NCBI GenBank assembly: GCA_018831195.1
Contig: JAHJDP010000023.1
Span: forward strand, 186,001 to 250,000
DNA length: 64,000 nucleotides
Direction: 5' to 3'
Origin: Candidatus Eisenbacteria bacterium
GTDB lineage: Bacteria > Eisenbacteria > RBG-16-71-46 > CAIMUX01 > JAHJDP01
Below the pieces are notes generated by a model. The model made no database searches, was not told the DNA's origin, and worked only from the letters and a program-made list of their open reading frames with translations. Shown here piece by piece: positions 27,984 to 35,791 of this stretch. The translations under genes were made by a program, and so were the position numbers. Each line of letters starts with the position of its first letter. Within the stretch, counting starts at the first letter, position 1.

Positions 27984-29930
27984 CTATGCCAAACCCAACC
28001 GCTGTCTCAGAACCGCCTCAAAACCACCCAATGCCACTAACTCCTGAGCTACCTCCCGCAAGGGAGAAATTGAATACTTTTTGCCGTCAACGGATATTTC
28101 ACTCGATTCGAAGTCAATCCGCGCTTTCATCGATGTCCGTATCGTCAAAGCCTTCATGTCGCAGTATTTCTCCCGCAGCTCCGTCACAAGCTCCGGGCAT
28201 TCTACAACGATAAAACCATTGTTGAAAGCGTTGCGCTTGTACGTTTGCGAGTAGGATCCGGCAATAACCATCTGAATGCCGCGGTATTTTAACGCGGTCG
28301 CCGCCTGCTCCCTTGACGAACCGGAACCGAAGTTCCATCCGCCGACCAAAAGGTCGCCTACTTCAACAATATTTTGGAATTCGGGATCGTAGTTCAGCAT
28401 TGCCGCTCGTCCCATCTCCTCGGGCGTAAGATTATCTTTGTAGGTAAAATCCTTGCCATAGATGCCGTCGGTATTGAGGTTGTCCTTCGGCACAAGAAGC
28501 AGCTCACCCTCGATGAAACCGGGGAAGCCGTCACGGATTTCGATCCTTTCTTTTACCTGGGCCTGCGGCGCATTGATCTTGACAGCGCCGCGCAGGCCGG
28601 CCGGCGCCATCGATTCGGGCGCCGCGATAATCCCTGCCATGGCCGATGCGGCCACGACGGCGGGAGAAGCGAGGTAAGCGAACGCCTCGGGAGAACCCAT
28701 CCGTCCCTTAAAATTCCTATTGGTTGCTGAAACGGCGACTTCACCCGGCTCCAGCAACCCCTCACCCAGGCCGATACACGGACCGCATCCCGTTGGCAGC
28801 GCTATGGCGCCGGCCTTCATCAGGATGTCCCAATATCCAAGACGCTGGGCTTCGCTCTGCACAAACGCCGATGCGGCGGCGACGTACAACTTCACCTCAG
28901 GATGTACTTTTCCACCCTTGAGCACCCTCGCCGCTTCCGCCATATCCTCCAATCGTCCATTCACGCATGATAGCAGATAAGCCTTGTGGATCTTTACCTT
29001 TTGCCCGCTGATCTCGGACAAGGGTGTGATCTTTTTGACCTCGTTTGGCCCGGCCACATGCGGCGTCACCGAACCGAGATCAAAGGTAAACTCCTTGGCG
29101 TAGAAGGCATCGGGATCGGGTTGAGGATTCTCCGCTTCAAAGCGCCGGATAATTTCAGGAGTCAAGCGCGGATTAACAATACCCCGCTTCTTCATCTCCT
29201 CGGCGCGCATCACAAAGAAAGCCCGCGTCGTTTCATCATATGGGATCAATCCAACCAGGGCGCCCCACTCGGTCGTCATGTTGGAAATCGTCATCCGCTG
29301 ATCCATCGAAAGGGAAGCGAGACCGTCGCCATCGAACTCAATCGCGCCGTTTAGAACTTCATCTTTGTTGAAGTAACCGATGAGAGCAATGATGACATCT
29401 TTGCCCGTGACGCCGGGCCGGAGGCGTCCCTCGAGATTGACCTTTACAATCTCGGGAACCTGCCACCATGTTCGGCCCGTCGCCCAGATAGCGGCGGCAT
29501 CGGTGCGGACGACCGGCGTCCCCAGGGCCCCGACGGCTCCGTAGATATTGGAATGGGAATCGGATCCGACGACAAAAGATCCAGGTTGTACAAAACCATT
29601 CTCCAGCATGAGCTGGTGAACGATCCCCATCTTGGCGGGATGAAAGACAATTCCATGCTCTTTGGCAAACGCCTCGATCTTTGCATACTTCGCCAGATTC
29701 TCGGGCTCCTCGTTTTGAACGTCGTGATCGAGACCGTAGACCGGTTGCGCCGGATTATAAATCTTGGTCGCACCAATGGATTTGAACTTCGGGATGACGG
29801 CGCCGGTGTTATCATGGGTCATGACATGGGCTGGTTGGATCGTGAGAAAATCCCCCGATCGGACCTTGTAATTCTTAGGCAAACCGATGGCGAAGCGCTC
29901 AGCAATTTTCTCAATCCTGTTCTGTCCCAT
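27984..29930 (-). CDS. Aconitase/homoaconitase-family hydratase with fused small domain
   Basis: A 648-residue protein combining large and small subunits. The large domain shows VGSDSHSNIYGAVGALG (~122), LLSCVNGRLEDM (~323) and PTGCGPCIGLGEG (~384), giving the three [4Fe-4S] Cys ligands. The swivel domain carries VGGWNFGSGSSREQAATAL near 540-560 with the catalytic Ser/Arg loop and ends in IDFESSEISVDGKKYSI. Bacterial LeuCD and homoaconitases usually keep the two parts as separate genes; the fused form resembles fungal/bacterial single-chain homoaconitases. Likely substrates are cis-aconitate, methyl-cis-aconitate or homologues. It is the first gene of the operon with the HD and PrpD genes. 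Confidence 0.9.
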   Translation of the reverse strand: MGQNRIEKIAERFAIGLPKNYKVRSGDFLTIQPAHVMTHDNTGAVIPKFKSIGATKIYNPAQPVYGLDHDVQNEEPENLAKYAKIEAFAKEHGIVFHPAKMGIVHQLMLENGFVQPGSFVVGSDSHSNIYGAVGALGTPVVRTDAAAIWATGRTWWQVPEIVKVNLEGRLRPGVTGKDVIIALIGYFNKDEVLNGAIEFDGDGLASLSMDQRMTISNMTTEWGALVGLIPYDETTRAFFVMRAEEMKKRGIVNPRLTPEIIRRFEAENPQPDPDAFYAKEFTFDLGSVTPHVAGPNEVKKITPLSEISGQKVKIHKAYLLSCVNGRLEDMAEAARVLKGGKVHPEVKLYVAAASAFVQSEAQRLGYWDILMKAGAIALPTGCGPCIGLGEGLLEPGEVAVSATNRNFKGRMGSPEAFAYLASPAVVAASAMAGIIAAPESMAPAGLRGAVKINAPQAQVKERIEIRDGFPGFIEGELLLVPKDNLNTDGIYGKDFTYKDNLTPEEMGRAAMLNYDPEFQNIVEVGDLLVGGWNFGSGSSREQAATALKYRGIQMVIAGSYSQTYKRNAFNNGFIVVECPELVTELREKYCDMKALTIRTSMKARIDFESSEISVDGKKYSISPLREVAQELVALGGFEAVLRQRLGLA

Positions 29931-30364
29931 TAACCTCTATCTCCATGTGTTTCATTATGTTACAGACAATTTACGCCGGTCGGCCCAGGCGTCCGAGGTT
30001 CATTTCTATCCATAATGATGTGACTTCCGAGCATCGGGAATCCGATCTCGTGGGATCGGAGGGACCGATTCTACGGCCAGCCGACGCCAAAGCCTAACGA
30101 CTCCAGGATCGTTTGGCAAGATAGGTAAGCTGTTTTGGGAGGTACATTTATCGGTCGACGGTTGACAACCTTGGAGGTATCGGAGGATGCTGATCCGGAT
30201 AATCTCTCAGGGCATTCCTTTTCGGAAGTACTCTCGTTATCAGAAATCGGCCCTCTTTTCCAGAGAGCCGGTGAGGGAAGATAGGGTCTCTAAAGGGATC
30301 ACAAAGGGATAACAGGGCCGATTGAGCCCCCTTGCCTTACGGGTCCCACCTAAGGAGAAACGCC
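29931..30364. other. Divergent intergenic region with an inverted repeat
   Basis: No gene is supported in this 434-bp gap between the hydratase operon (minus) and a secreted protein (plus). A 7-bp inverted repeat, TCCGATC (30041-30047)/GATCGGA (30054-30060), lies about 115 bp upstream of the hydratase start and could be an operator or a small hairpin. Confidence 0.45.
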
Positions 30365-30967
30365 ATGCGAACCCCCCATTGTTCAACGCTATTCAATGTG
30401 GTCTTGGTCCTGTTTTTTTTGTGCGCCGCCACGGGTCTTGCCGCTGATGCCCCCCCCGATCAACCTCCGGGTGAAAAGTCGGAGGTTGTCGTCATGCCGA
30501 ACAGCATGAGTGAGATCAAGGCCGAAACCCTCCCCGCAATGACGTTGGTGGCCTTGTCGATGTCCGGCTCGTATGAACAGCACGGCGCGGCGATCGGAAA
30601 ACTCATGATGTACACAGGGATGAGTGGTTTCCAAATGACCGGGGGACCCTTCGGCATTTATCTCAACAGCCCGGAAGAGGTGGCCGAGGATTCATTACTT
30701 TGGCAAGTCTGTGTTCCCGTGGCCGGCGTGACGGCTGTCGAGAAGCCATATGAGCTGATTGAGATGCCGGAAATGCTTGCCGCCTACGGGATCTGTACAG
30801 GTCCGATTGAAACAACCGATCCTTGCTACGGCGTTCTTTTCGAGTGGATCGCAAAAAACAGCTACGAAACGGCCGGACCGTTACAGGAGCATTGGCTGAC
30901 CGATGACCGGACCACACCGCCAGAGGAAAACAAGACAAAGATTGTCATTCCAGTCGTGAAGAAATAG
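30365..30967 (+). CDS. Secreted GyrI-like (effector-binding fold) protein
   Basis: A 200-residue protein; the ATG at 30365 has AAGGAG upstream. A signal peptide (about 1-27, ending ATGLAAD) precedes a GyrI/AraC effector-binding-like domain with a duplicated SHS2 pattern. Key stretches are ETLPAMTLVALSMSGSYEQH, GKLMMYTGMSGFQMTGGPFG, then the second half AAYGICTGPIETTDPCYG and FEWIAKNSYETAGPLQEHW, typical of the family's C-terminal strand and helix. Most relatives are cytoplasmic and bind small molecules or toxins; an exported version is less usual. Its ligand is unknown. A strong hairpin terminator follows 18 bp later. Confidence 0.8.
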   Translation: MRTPHCSTLFNVVLVLFFLCAATGLAADAPPDQPPGEKSEVVVMPNSMSEIKAETLPAMTLVALSMSGSYEQHGAAIGKLMMYTGMSGFQMTGGPFGIYLNSPEEVAEDSLLWQVCVPVAGVTAVEKPYELIEMPEMLAAYGICTGPIETTDPCYGVLFEWIAKNSYETAGPLQEHWLTDDRTTPPEENKTKIVIPVVKK

Positions 30968-30984
30968 GACTCAGCATCCTTGGT

Positions 30985-31013
30985 TTTGACCCCGGGCATG
31001 ACCCGGGGTCAAA
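30985..31013. terminator. Bidirectional hairpin terminator
   Basis: The stem is TTTGACCCCGGG (30985-30996) against its exact complement (31002-31013), loop CATGA, followed by TTTTA. It sits between the converging GyrI-like and E1/rhodanese genes. Confidence 0.8.
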
Positions 31014-31037
31014 TTTTACAGGACTCGGCCGATAGGT

Positions 31038-32315
31038 TTAGTACTTCGGCATCGTTGGATCAACCTCTTCCGCCCAGCCGACGATTCCCTTTTCGAGATT
31101 ATAGACTTTATCAAATCCCATTTGCGCCAGGAATAGAGCAACCCCCCAGCTGCGAACGCCACCCTTGCAATAAACATAGGTTTCCTGTTTCGGATCCAAT
31201 TCCTTATAACGCAAGGAAATCTCTTCCAACGACATCAAACGGGATTGAGGGATCGAGCAGATCATGGCCTCCTGTGGTTCCCGCACATCCAGAACAACAA
31301 CTGGATCCCCGGCATCCAACCGCCTCTTTAACTCAACTGATTTAACATTTAAACTTGCAGGATCAATCACCGGACCCTCGCCGGATATGGTCCCAACGGG
31401 AAGACGCCTCAGCATCACTGCGGCCATTCGGCGGACTTCTTTCAAGGTCTCTTGGTCGTTTTGAATCTGTGTGATGCCGCAAAACTGCTCGTAATCGATC
31501 AGCTCCTTTTGAGTCGGCTCATCGCCGCAGAGCCCGCACTTTTTATTTTTGCTTAACCGGATCTCTCGAAATGTCATCGGCAGAGCATCGTAGAGCAATA
31601 ACCGGCCGATGAGGGGTTCTCCCAAGCCGGTGAGCAGCTTCACGACCTCGGTCGCCTGAATCAAGCCAATGACCCCGGGCAGAATCCCCATCACGCCTGC
31701 TTCCATACAAGAAGGGGCGAGACCCGGCGGCGGCGGCTCGGGATATAGACACCGATAGCAGGGGCCCTCGGCGCCAAAAAAGACCGACACCTGTCCCTCA
31801 AAGCGGAAGATCCCGCCATAGACATCCGGCTTCTTCAGAAGAACACAGGCGTCATTGATGAGATACCGGGCGGGGAAATTGTCGGTGCCATCGGCGATGA
31901 CATCGTATTCCTTGATGATCTCAAGGGCGTTCTCCGAATTTAGGAATGTCTCATGGCAATCGATCTGGACATGGGGATTGATATCCTGCAATGTCTCCTT
32001 CGCCGACTCGAGTTTCGGCCGATCAATATCCCTTGTGCCGTGTAAAATCTGACGCTGCAGATTCGACGCATCCACGACATCCAAATCGACGAGACCGATC
32101 CGCCCGACGCCGGTCGCCGCGAGATATAAAGCCAGAGGAGAGCCCAATCCCCCGGTCCCGACACATAGAACAGATCCAGCCTTCAAGCGCTTCTGCCCCG
32201 TTATCGTCATCTCCGGCAGAATAAGGTGCCGGCTATACCGCGCGACCTCAGCGTGGGTAAGTTGTACATTCGAAATATCCCGGGCCACGGCCCAGGAGGG
32301 CCATTTCGCCGTCAT
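31038..32315 (-). CDS. MoeB/ThiF-type adenylyltransferase fused to a rhodanese domain
   Basis: A 425-residue protein; the ATG at 32315 has AAGGAG seven bases upstream. Residues ~18-250 are a ThiF/MoeB E1-like domain: YSRHLILPEM, the nucleotide loop GTGGLGSPLALYLAATGVG, DNFPARYLINDAC, zinc-binding CYRC with CGLC, and the conserved SCMEAGVMG. A C-terminal rhodanese domain (about 318-420) has VVLDVREPQEAM and the active Cys in YVYCKGGVRS. Such enzymes adenylate the C-terminal Gly of a ubiquitin-like sulfur carrier and load sulfur on it. The operon partners, a cysteine desulfurase and a JAMM peptidase, fit this. Confidence 0.93.
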   Translation of the reverse strand: MTAKWPSWAVARDISNVQLTHAEVARYSRHLILPEMTITGQKRLKAGSVLCVGTGGLGSPLALYLAATGVGRIGLVDLDVVDASNLQRQILHGTRDIDRPKLESAKETLQDINPHVQIDCHETFLNSENALEIIKEYDVIADGTDNFPARYLINDACVLLKKPDVYGGIFRFEGQVSVFFGAEGPCYRCLYPEPPPPGLAPSCMEAGVMGILPGVIGLIQATEVVKLLTGLGEPLIGRLLLYDALPMTFREIRLSKNKKCGLCGDEPTQKELIDYEQFCGITQIQNDQETLKEVRRMAAVMLRRLPVGTISGEGPVIDPASLNVKSVELKRRLDAGDPVVVLDVREPQEAMICSIPQSRLMSLEEISLRYKELDPKQETYVYCKGGVRSWGVALFLAQMGFDKVYNLEKGIVGWAEEVDPTMPKY

Positions 32316-32355
32316 ACGCTTGCTCCTTGTCTTGCTCGCTGTCTTGCCGCCTGTC

Positions 32356-32799
32356 TCACTCCTCCACCCCCCCGTCATCCACACGGATGTCTTCAGGATC
32401 AAAACCAGCACGATCGTTTCTTGGCCGCCAAGCAGTCACCGAACCGGTCCTCTTCGCGCTAATCTGAACTATCAGATAGGACCAATCGGCCACTGCATGC
32501 TGCGCATCGAATTCCGACGGTTCTGCGGGATGGTCGGGGTGGGAATGATAGACGCCGAGAATCTCCATTCCCTCACGCCGGGCCTTCTGGTCGCAATGAA
32601 AAAGGCTCTCAGGTGAAATGGTGTATCGTCTCCCGGCTGCTTCGCCTTTCTGAATGTTCTCAGCTTCCCAGGTTGCATGAACCCGCCGGACGTTTCCATC
32701 AAAGATCCCGAGAAGAAAACCACAGCACTCCATGGGATAGGCTCTTCGACCCCGGCGCTGTATTGTCTCAATCTGCTCTTGTTGAAGATGCAGGGTCAT
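32356..32799 (-). CDS. JAMM/M67-family metallopeptidase (Mec-like)
   Basis: A 147-residue Mov34/MPN protein. The JAMM zinc motif HSHPDHPAEPSEFD is present near 86-99 with an upstream acidic ECCGFLLG (~24). Bacterial relatives such as Mec cleave a modified sulfur-carrier protein to release the carrier or cysteine. Its start overlaps the cysteine-desulfurase stop codon as ATGA, and the E1/rhodanese gene follows 40 bp later. Together they form a sulfur-transfer operon. Confidence 0.9.
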   Translation of the reverse strand: MTLHLQQEQIETIQRRGRRAYPMECCGFLLGIFDGNVRRVHATWEAENIQKGEAAGRRYTISPESLFHCDQKARREGMEILGVYHSHPDHPAEPSEFDAQHAVADWSYLIVQISAKRTGSVTAWRPRNDRAGFDPEDIRVDDGGVEE

Positions 32800-33962
32800 C
32801 TCAAAGCCTTCCAGGCATCCGTCAAGAAATCCGTCGCCTTTTCGACATGCGCCGCCTCTGTGTGTCGCCCCAGTGACAGGCGCAAGGCGCCCAACGCCCG
32901 AGACTCCGACAATCCCATCTTTAGAAGAATCTCAGATGGCTTCTCCTCACCGGCATGACAGGCCGATCCAGTCGAAGCGGCGAGGCCCGGACACTTCTCC
33001 AGCAAATGACGGCCTAGGACACCGGGGAATGAAACATTCAGTGTGTTCGGCAACACCTCAACAGGATGGCCATTGCGCTCGATTCCAGGGATTCTCTCCT
33101 TCAACATCCTTAAAAAAGTGTCGCGCAGCCGACGCGCATAGGGCTCATCCTCCGGCATTCGCTGATGGGCGAGACGGCACGCACAACCCAATCCGGCCAT
33201 ACCCGGGGCATTTTCCGTTCCGGCGCGGAGCCCTCGTTCCTGTCCGGCCCCAAGAATCAGCGGGACCATAGGCGTCCCGGCACGGATATAGAGAGCACCG
33301 ATCCCTTTAGGACCGTAAAGCTTATGCCCGGCAACCGTCAGGAGATCGACATCTAGTGTCGTCACGTCAACGGGTATCTTTCCCACCGATTGAGCCGCGT
33401 CGGTATGCAGAATCGCTCCCCATGATTTCACACGCCGGGAGATCTCTTGGATCGGCTGCAGCGTCCCCACTTCATTGTTAGCGTGCATGATTGAGACAAG
33501 GGCGAGCCGCCCGCCACAGCTCAGATCTCGAACAGCCGTTTCAACATCCCCCGGATCGACCCTTCCAAACTTATCAACCGGGACCACCCGCAGTTGAACA
33601 CCCCGCGCCGCCAACCAGGCCGCCGGTTTTACAATCGCTGGATGCTCCACGGCCGAGATAACAAGTCCGCCGAAGCGGTCCCCCAGCGCTTCAACAATCC
33701 CGCGCAACGCCTGATTATTCGACTCACTCCCGCCGCCGGTGATGAGGATCTCTTCAGGCGCGCAACCAAGAAGGGTGGCGATCTCGGCCCGGGCTGTGAT
33801 CACCCGCGCTCTGGCGTTTAATCCATAGGGGTGATCGCTGGAAGGATTACCGAAATCTTCCGCCAGCACCTGAGACATGAGGTTCACAACCTCAGGCGCC
33901 ACGGGTGTCGTCGCATTATGGTCCAAATAAATGGGATGCGATGCAGTGCCGTCCTGTTTCAT
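32796..33962 (-). CDS. Cysteine desulfurase (NifS/IscS-type)
   Basis: A 388-residue PLP enzyme: YLDHNATTPVAPEV at the N-terminus, VEHPAI (~107), HTDAAQSVGKIPV (~186), the PLP Lys in TVAGHKLYGPKGIGALY (~211), RAGTENAPGMAG (~247), and the reactive Cys in ASTGSACHAG (~331). It takes sulfur from cysteine and passes it on as a persulfide. GAGGAAG precedes the ATG. It is the first gene of the operon that continues with JAMM and E1/rhodanese genes, so its sulfur probably goes to the rhodanese domain. Confidence 0.93.
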   Translation of the reverse strand: MKQDGTASHPIYLDHNATTPVAPEVVNLMSQVLAEDFGNPSSDHPYGLNARARVITARAEIATLLGCAPEEILITGGGSESNNQALRGIVEALGDRFGGLVISAVEHPAIVKPAAWLAARGVQLRVVPVDKFGRVDPGDVETAVRDLSCGGRLALVSIMHANNEVGTLQPIQEISRRVKSWGAILHTDAAQSVGKIPVDVTTLDVDLLTVAGHKLYGPKGIGALYIRAGTPMVPLILGAGQERGLRAGTENAPGMAGLGCACRLAHQRMPEDEPYARRLRDTFLRMLKERIPGIERNGHPVEVLPNTLNVSFPGVLGRHLLEKCPGLAASTGSACHAGEEKPSEILLKMGLSESRALGALRLSLGRHTEAAHVEKATDFLTDAWKALR

Positions 33963-34096
33963 GAATTCTTCCTCGTCAATTCGGGTATCTTGCCCGTTTC
34001 TCTATGACAGTGATATCCTGGCCAAGAAACTGGATATCAAATAATAAGTACATCTCTGAACCCGGCTCCCCCGCCGATTCTCCATGGAGGCCGCCC

Positions 34097-35707
34097 ATGT
34101 CAAATATCATAAATGAGTTTCAGCATTTCATCGACGATTGTGTCGGGCGGATCGAACCGCTTTACAAGGAGATGTGCGAGTCGTATTGGCAGGCCAGCTT
34201 GACGGGGAAGGAAGAAGATGCGGCAAAAGCCGCCGCAATGGAAACGCGATTTCGCAAGATCTTTTCCAACGCCGGTAACTTGAGCCGGCTCAAGGCCTGG
34301 AGGGATTCCGGAGAAATCACCGAACCGCTGCTCGAACGTCAGTTGATTTTGCTCATCAATGCCCATCTCGAGAACCAGATGGATGCTGAAATGCTGCAGG
34401 AACTTGTTCAAAAGCAACGGGATATAGAGACGGCATTTTCGACCCACCGGCCGGAAGTGCACGGCGCAAAGATGACCGACAATGAGATCCGGCGGATCCT
34501 GAAGGAGAGCACAGACAGCCATGAGCGGCGCCGGGCTTGGGAAGGCAGCAAAGAGGTCGGCGCTCATGTCGCGGCGCAAATCTTAGAGCTGGCGGCGCTG
34601 CGCAACAAAGTGGCCCGCGATCTCGGTTTTGAAAACTATTATGTCATGGCGCTGGAACTTCAGGAGCAAACTGAGCAGGAAGTCATGGAGATCTGCCGAA
34701 CGTTCGAGAAACTCTCCGATGCGCCGTTTCGCAAGCTCCGGCGGGAGATGGACGCCAAACTGGCGGCACGATTTGGGATCAGGCCGGATGAGATGCGGCC
34801 CTGGCACTATGAAGACCCCTTCTTCCAGGATGCCCCGGCGCTCGAGGATGCTGATCTTGATCCCCTCTTCGCCGGTCGGAATCTGGAAGAGATCACCCGG
34901 GACTTTTACGAGGGGATCGGTCTTCCGGTCGGCGACATCCTGAAGCGCTCGGACCTCTACGAGCGTGAAGGAAAGAACCAGCATGCTTACTGTATCGATG
35001 TCGACCGCAACGAAGATGTTCGCGTATTGTGCAACATAAAACCCTCAACCCGATGGATGAGCACAATGCTCCACGAATTCGGGCATGCGGTTTATGACAA
35101 ATACCTCGACATGAAACTCCCATTCCTTCTTCGAACCGCAAGCCACACATTCACCACCGAGGCGGTGGCCATGTTGATGGGACGGCTGGCTCAGGAGGAA
35201 TCCTGGCTGCGGGAGGTGCTGCGAGTCCCTCAGGAGAAATTATCAAAGGTGGCCGTGGCGGCCCGAAAACAACTTCGAACTCAGATGCTCGTCTCGACGC
35301 GTTGGATGCTGGTCATGATTCATTTTGAGAGAGAGCTCTATCGCGGAACCGGTACCGATCTAAACTCTCTCTGGTGGGATCTTGTGGAGCAATTCCAGGT
35401 CATCCGCCGGCCGGAAAAACGCGACGCTCCCGATTGGGCCAGCAAAATCCACATCGCCTGCTTCCCCGTTTACTATCACAATTACCTCTGGGGCGAGTTT
35501 ATGGCGAGCCAGCTCCGCGGATGGATCGATCGGGAAATTCTCCCCAAGAACAATACCTCTATCGCCGGGCACCCCGCCGTCGGCAGATACCTGAAAGAAA
35601 AGATCTTCTCCCCCGGAACGGGGCTGCGATGGGATGAACTCCTCCGCCGGTCTACGGGTGAGAGCCTCAATCCGGAATACTTTGTGAAGCAATTTGTTGA
35701 AGTCTAG
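34097..35707 (+). CDS. HEXXH oligopeptidase of clan MA (M2/M3-type)
   Basis: A 536-residue protein; the ATG at 34097 has GGAGG six bases upstream. The chain is mainly helical. The zinc site MLHEFGHAVYD is near residues 318-328, and a downstream ASHTFTTEAVAMLMGR (near 344) supplies the third ligand Glu. No signal peptide was seen, so it is probably cytoplasmic. The overall pattern fits the M2/M3 peptidase fold that cleaves short peptides. The terminator at 35716 marks its 3' end. Confidence 0.85.
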   Translation: MSNIINEFQHFIDDCVGRIEPLYKEMCESYWQASLTGKEEDAAKAAAMETRFRKIFSNAGNLSRLKAWRDSGEITEPLLERQLILLINAHLENQMDAEMLQELVQKQRDIETAFSTHRPEVHGAKMTDNEIRRILKESTDSHERRRAWEGSKEVGAHVAAQILELAALRNKVARDLGFENYYVMALELQEQTEQEVMEICRTFEKLSDAPFRKLRREMDAKLAARFGIRPDEMRPWHYEDPFFQDAPALEDADLDPLFAGRNLEEITRDFYEGIGLPVGDILKRSDLYEREGKNQHAYCIDVDRNEDVRVLCNIKPSTRWMSTMLHEFGHAVYDKYLDMKLPFLLRTASHTFTTEAVAMLMGRLAQEESWLREVLRVPQEKLSKVAVAARKQLRTQMLVSTRWMLVMIHFERELYRGTGTDLNSLWWDLVEQFQVIRRPEKRDAPDWASKIHIACFPVYYHNYLWGEFMASQLRGWIDREILPKNNTSIAGHPAVGRYLKEKIFSPGTGLRWDELLRRSTGESLNPEYFVKQFVEV

Positions 35708-35715
35708 CCTGGAAA

Positions 35716-35753
35716 AACCCCCGCCCTCATTTCGAGAGCGGGGGTTCTCTTTT
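35716..35753. terminator. Bidirectional terminator between convergent genes
   Basis: A stem AACCCCCGC (35716-35724)/GCGGGGGTT (35738-35746), extended by an inner CTC/GAG pairing, is followed by CTCTTTT. It separates the oligopeptidase gene and the converging C25 protease gene. Confidence 0.85.
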
Positions 35754-35791
35754 AAAATAACAACGGTTTGTTTTACAACTTAGATGACAAC

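Noticed and set aside
30041-30060. Inverted repeat as a terminator
   Set aside because: It lies upstream of both divergent genes with no U-run, so an operator or chance repeat is more likely.
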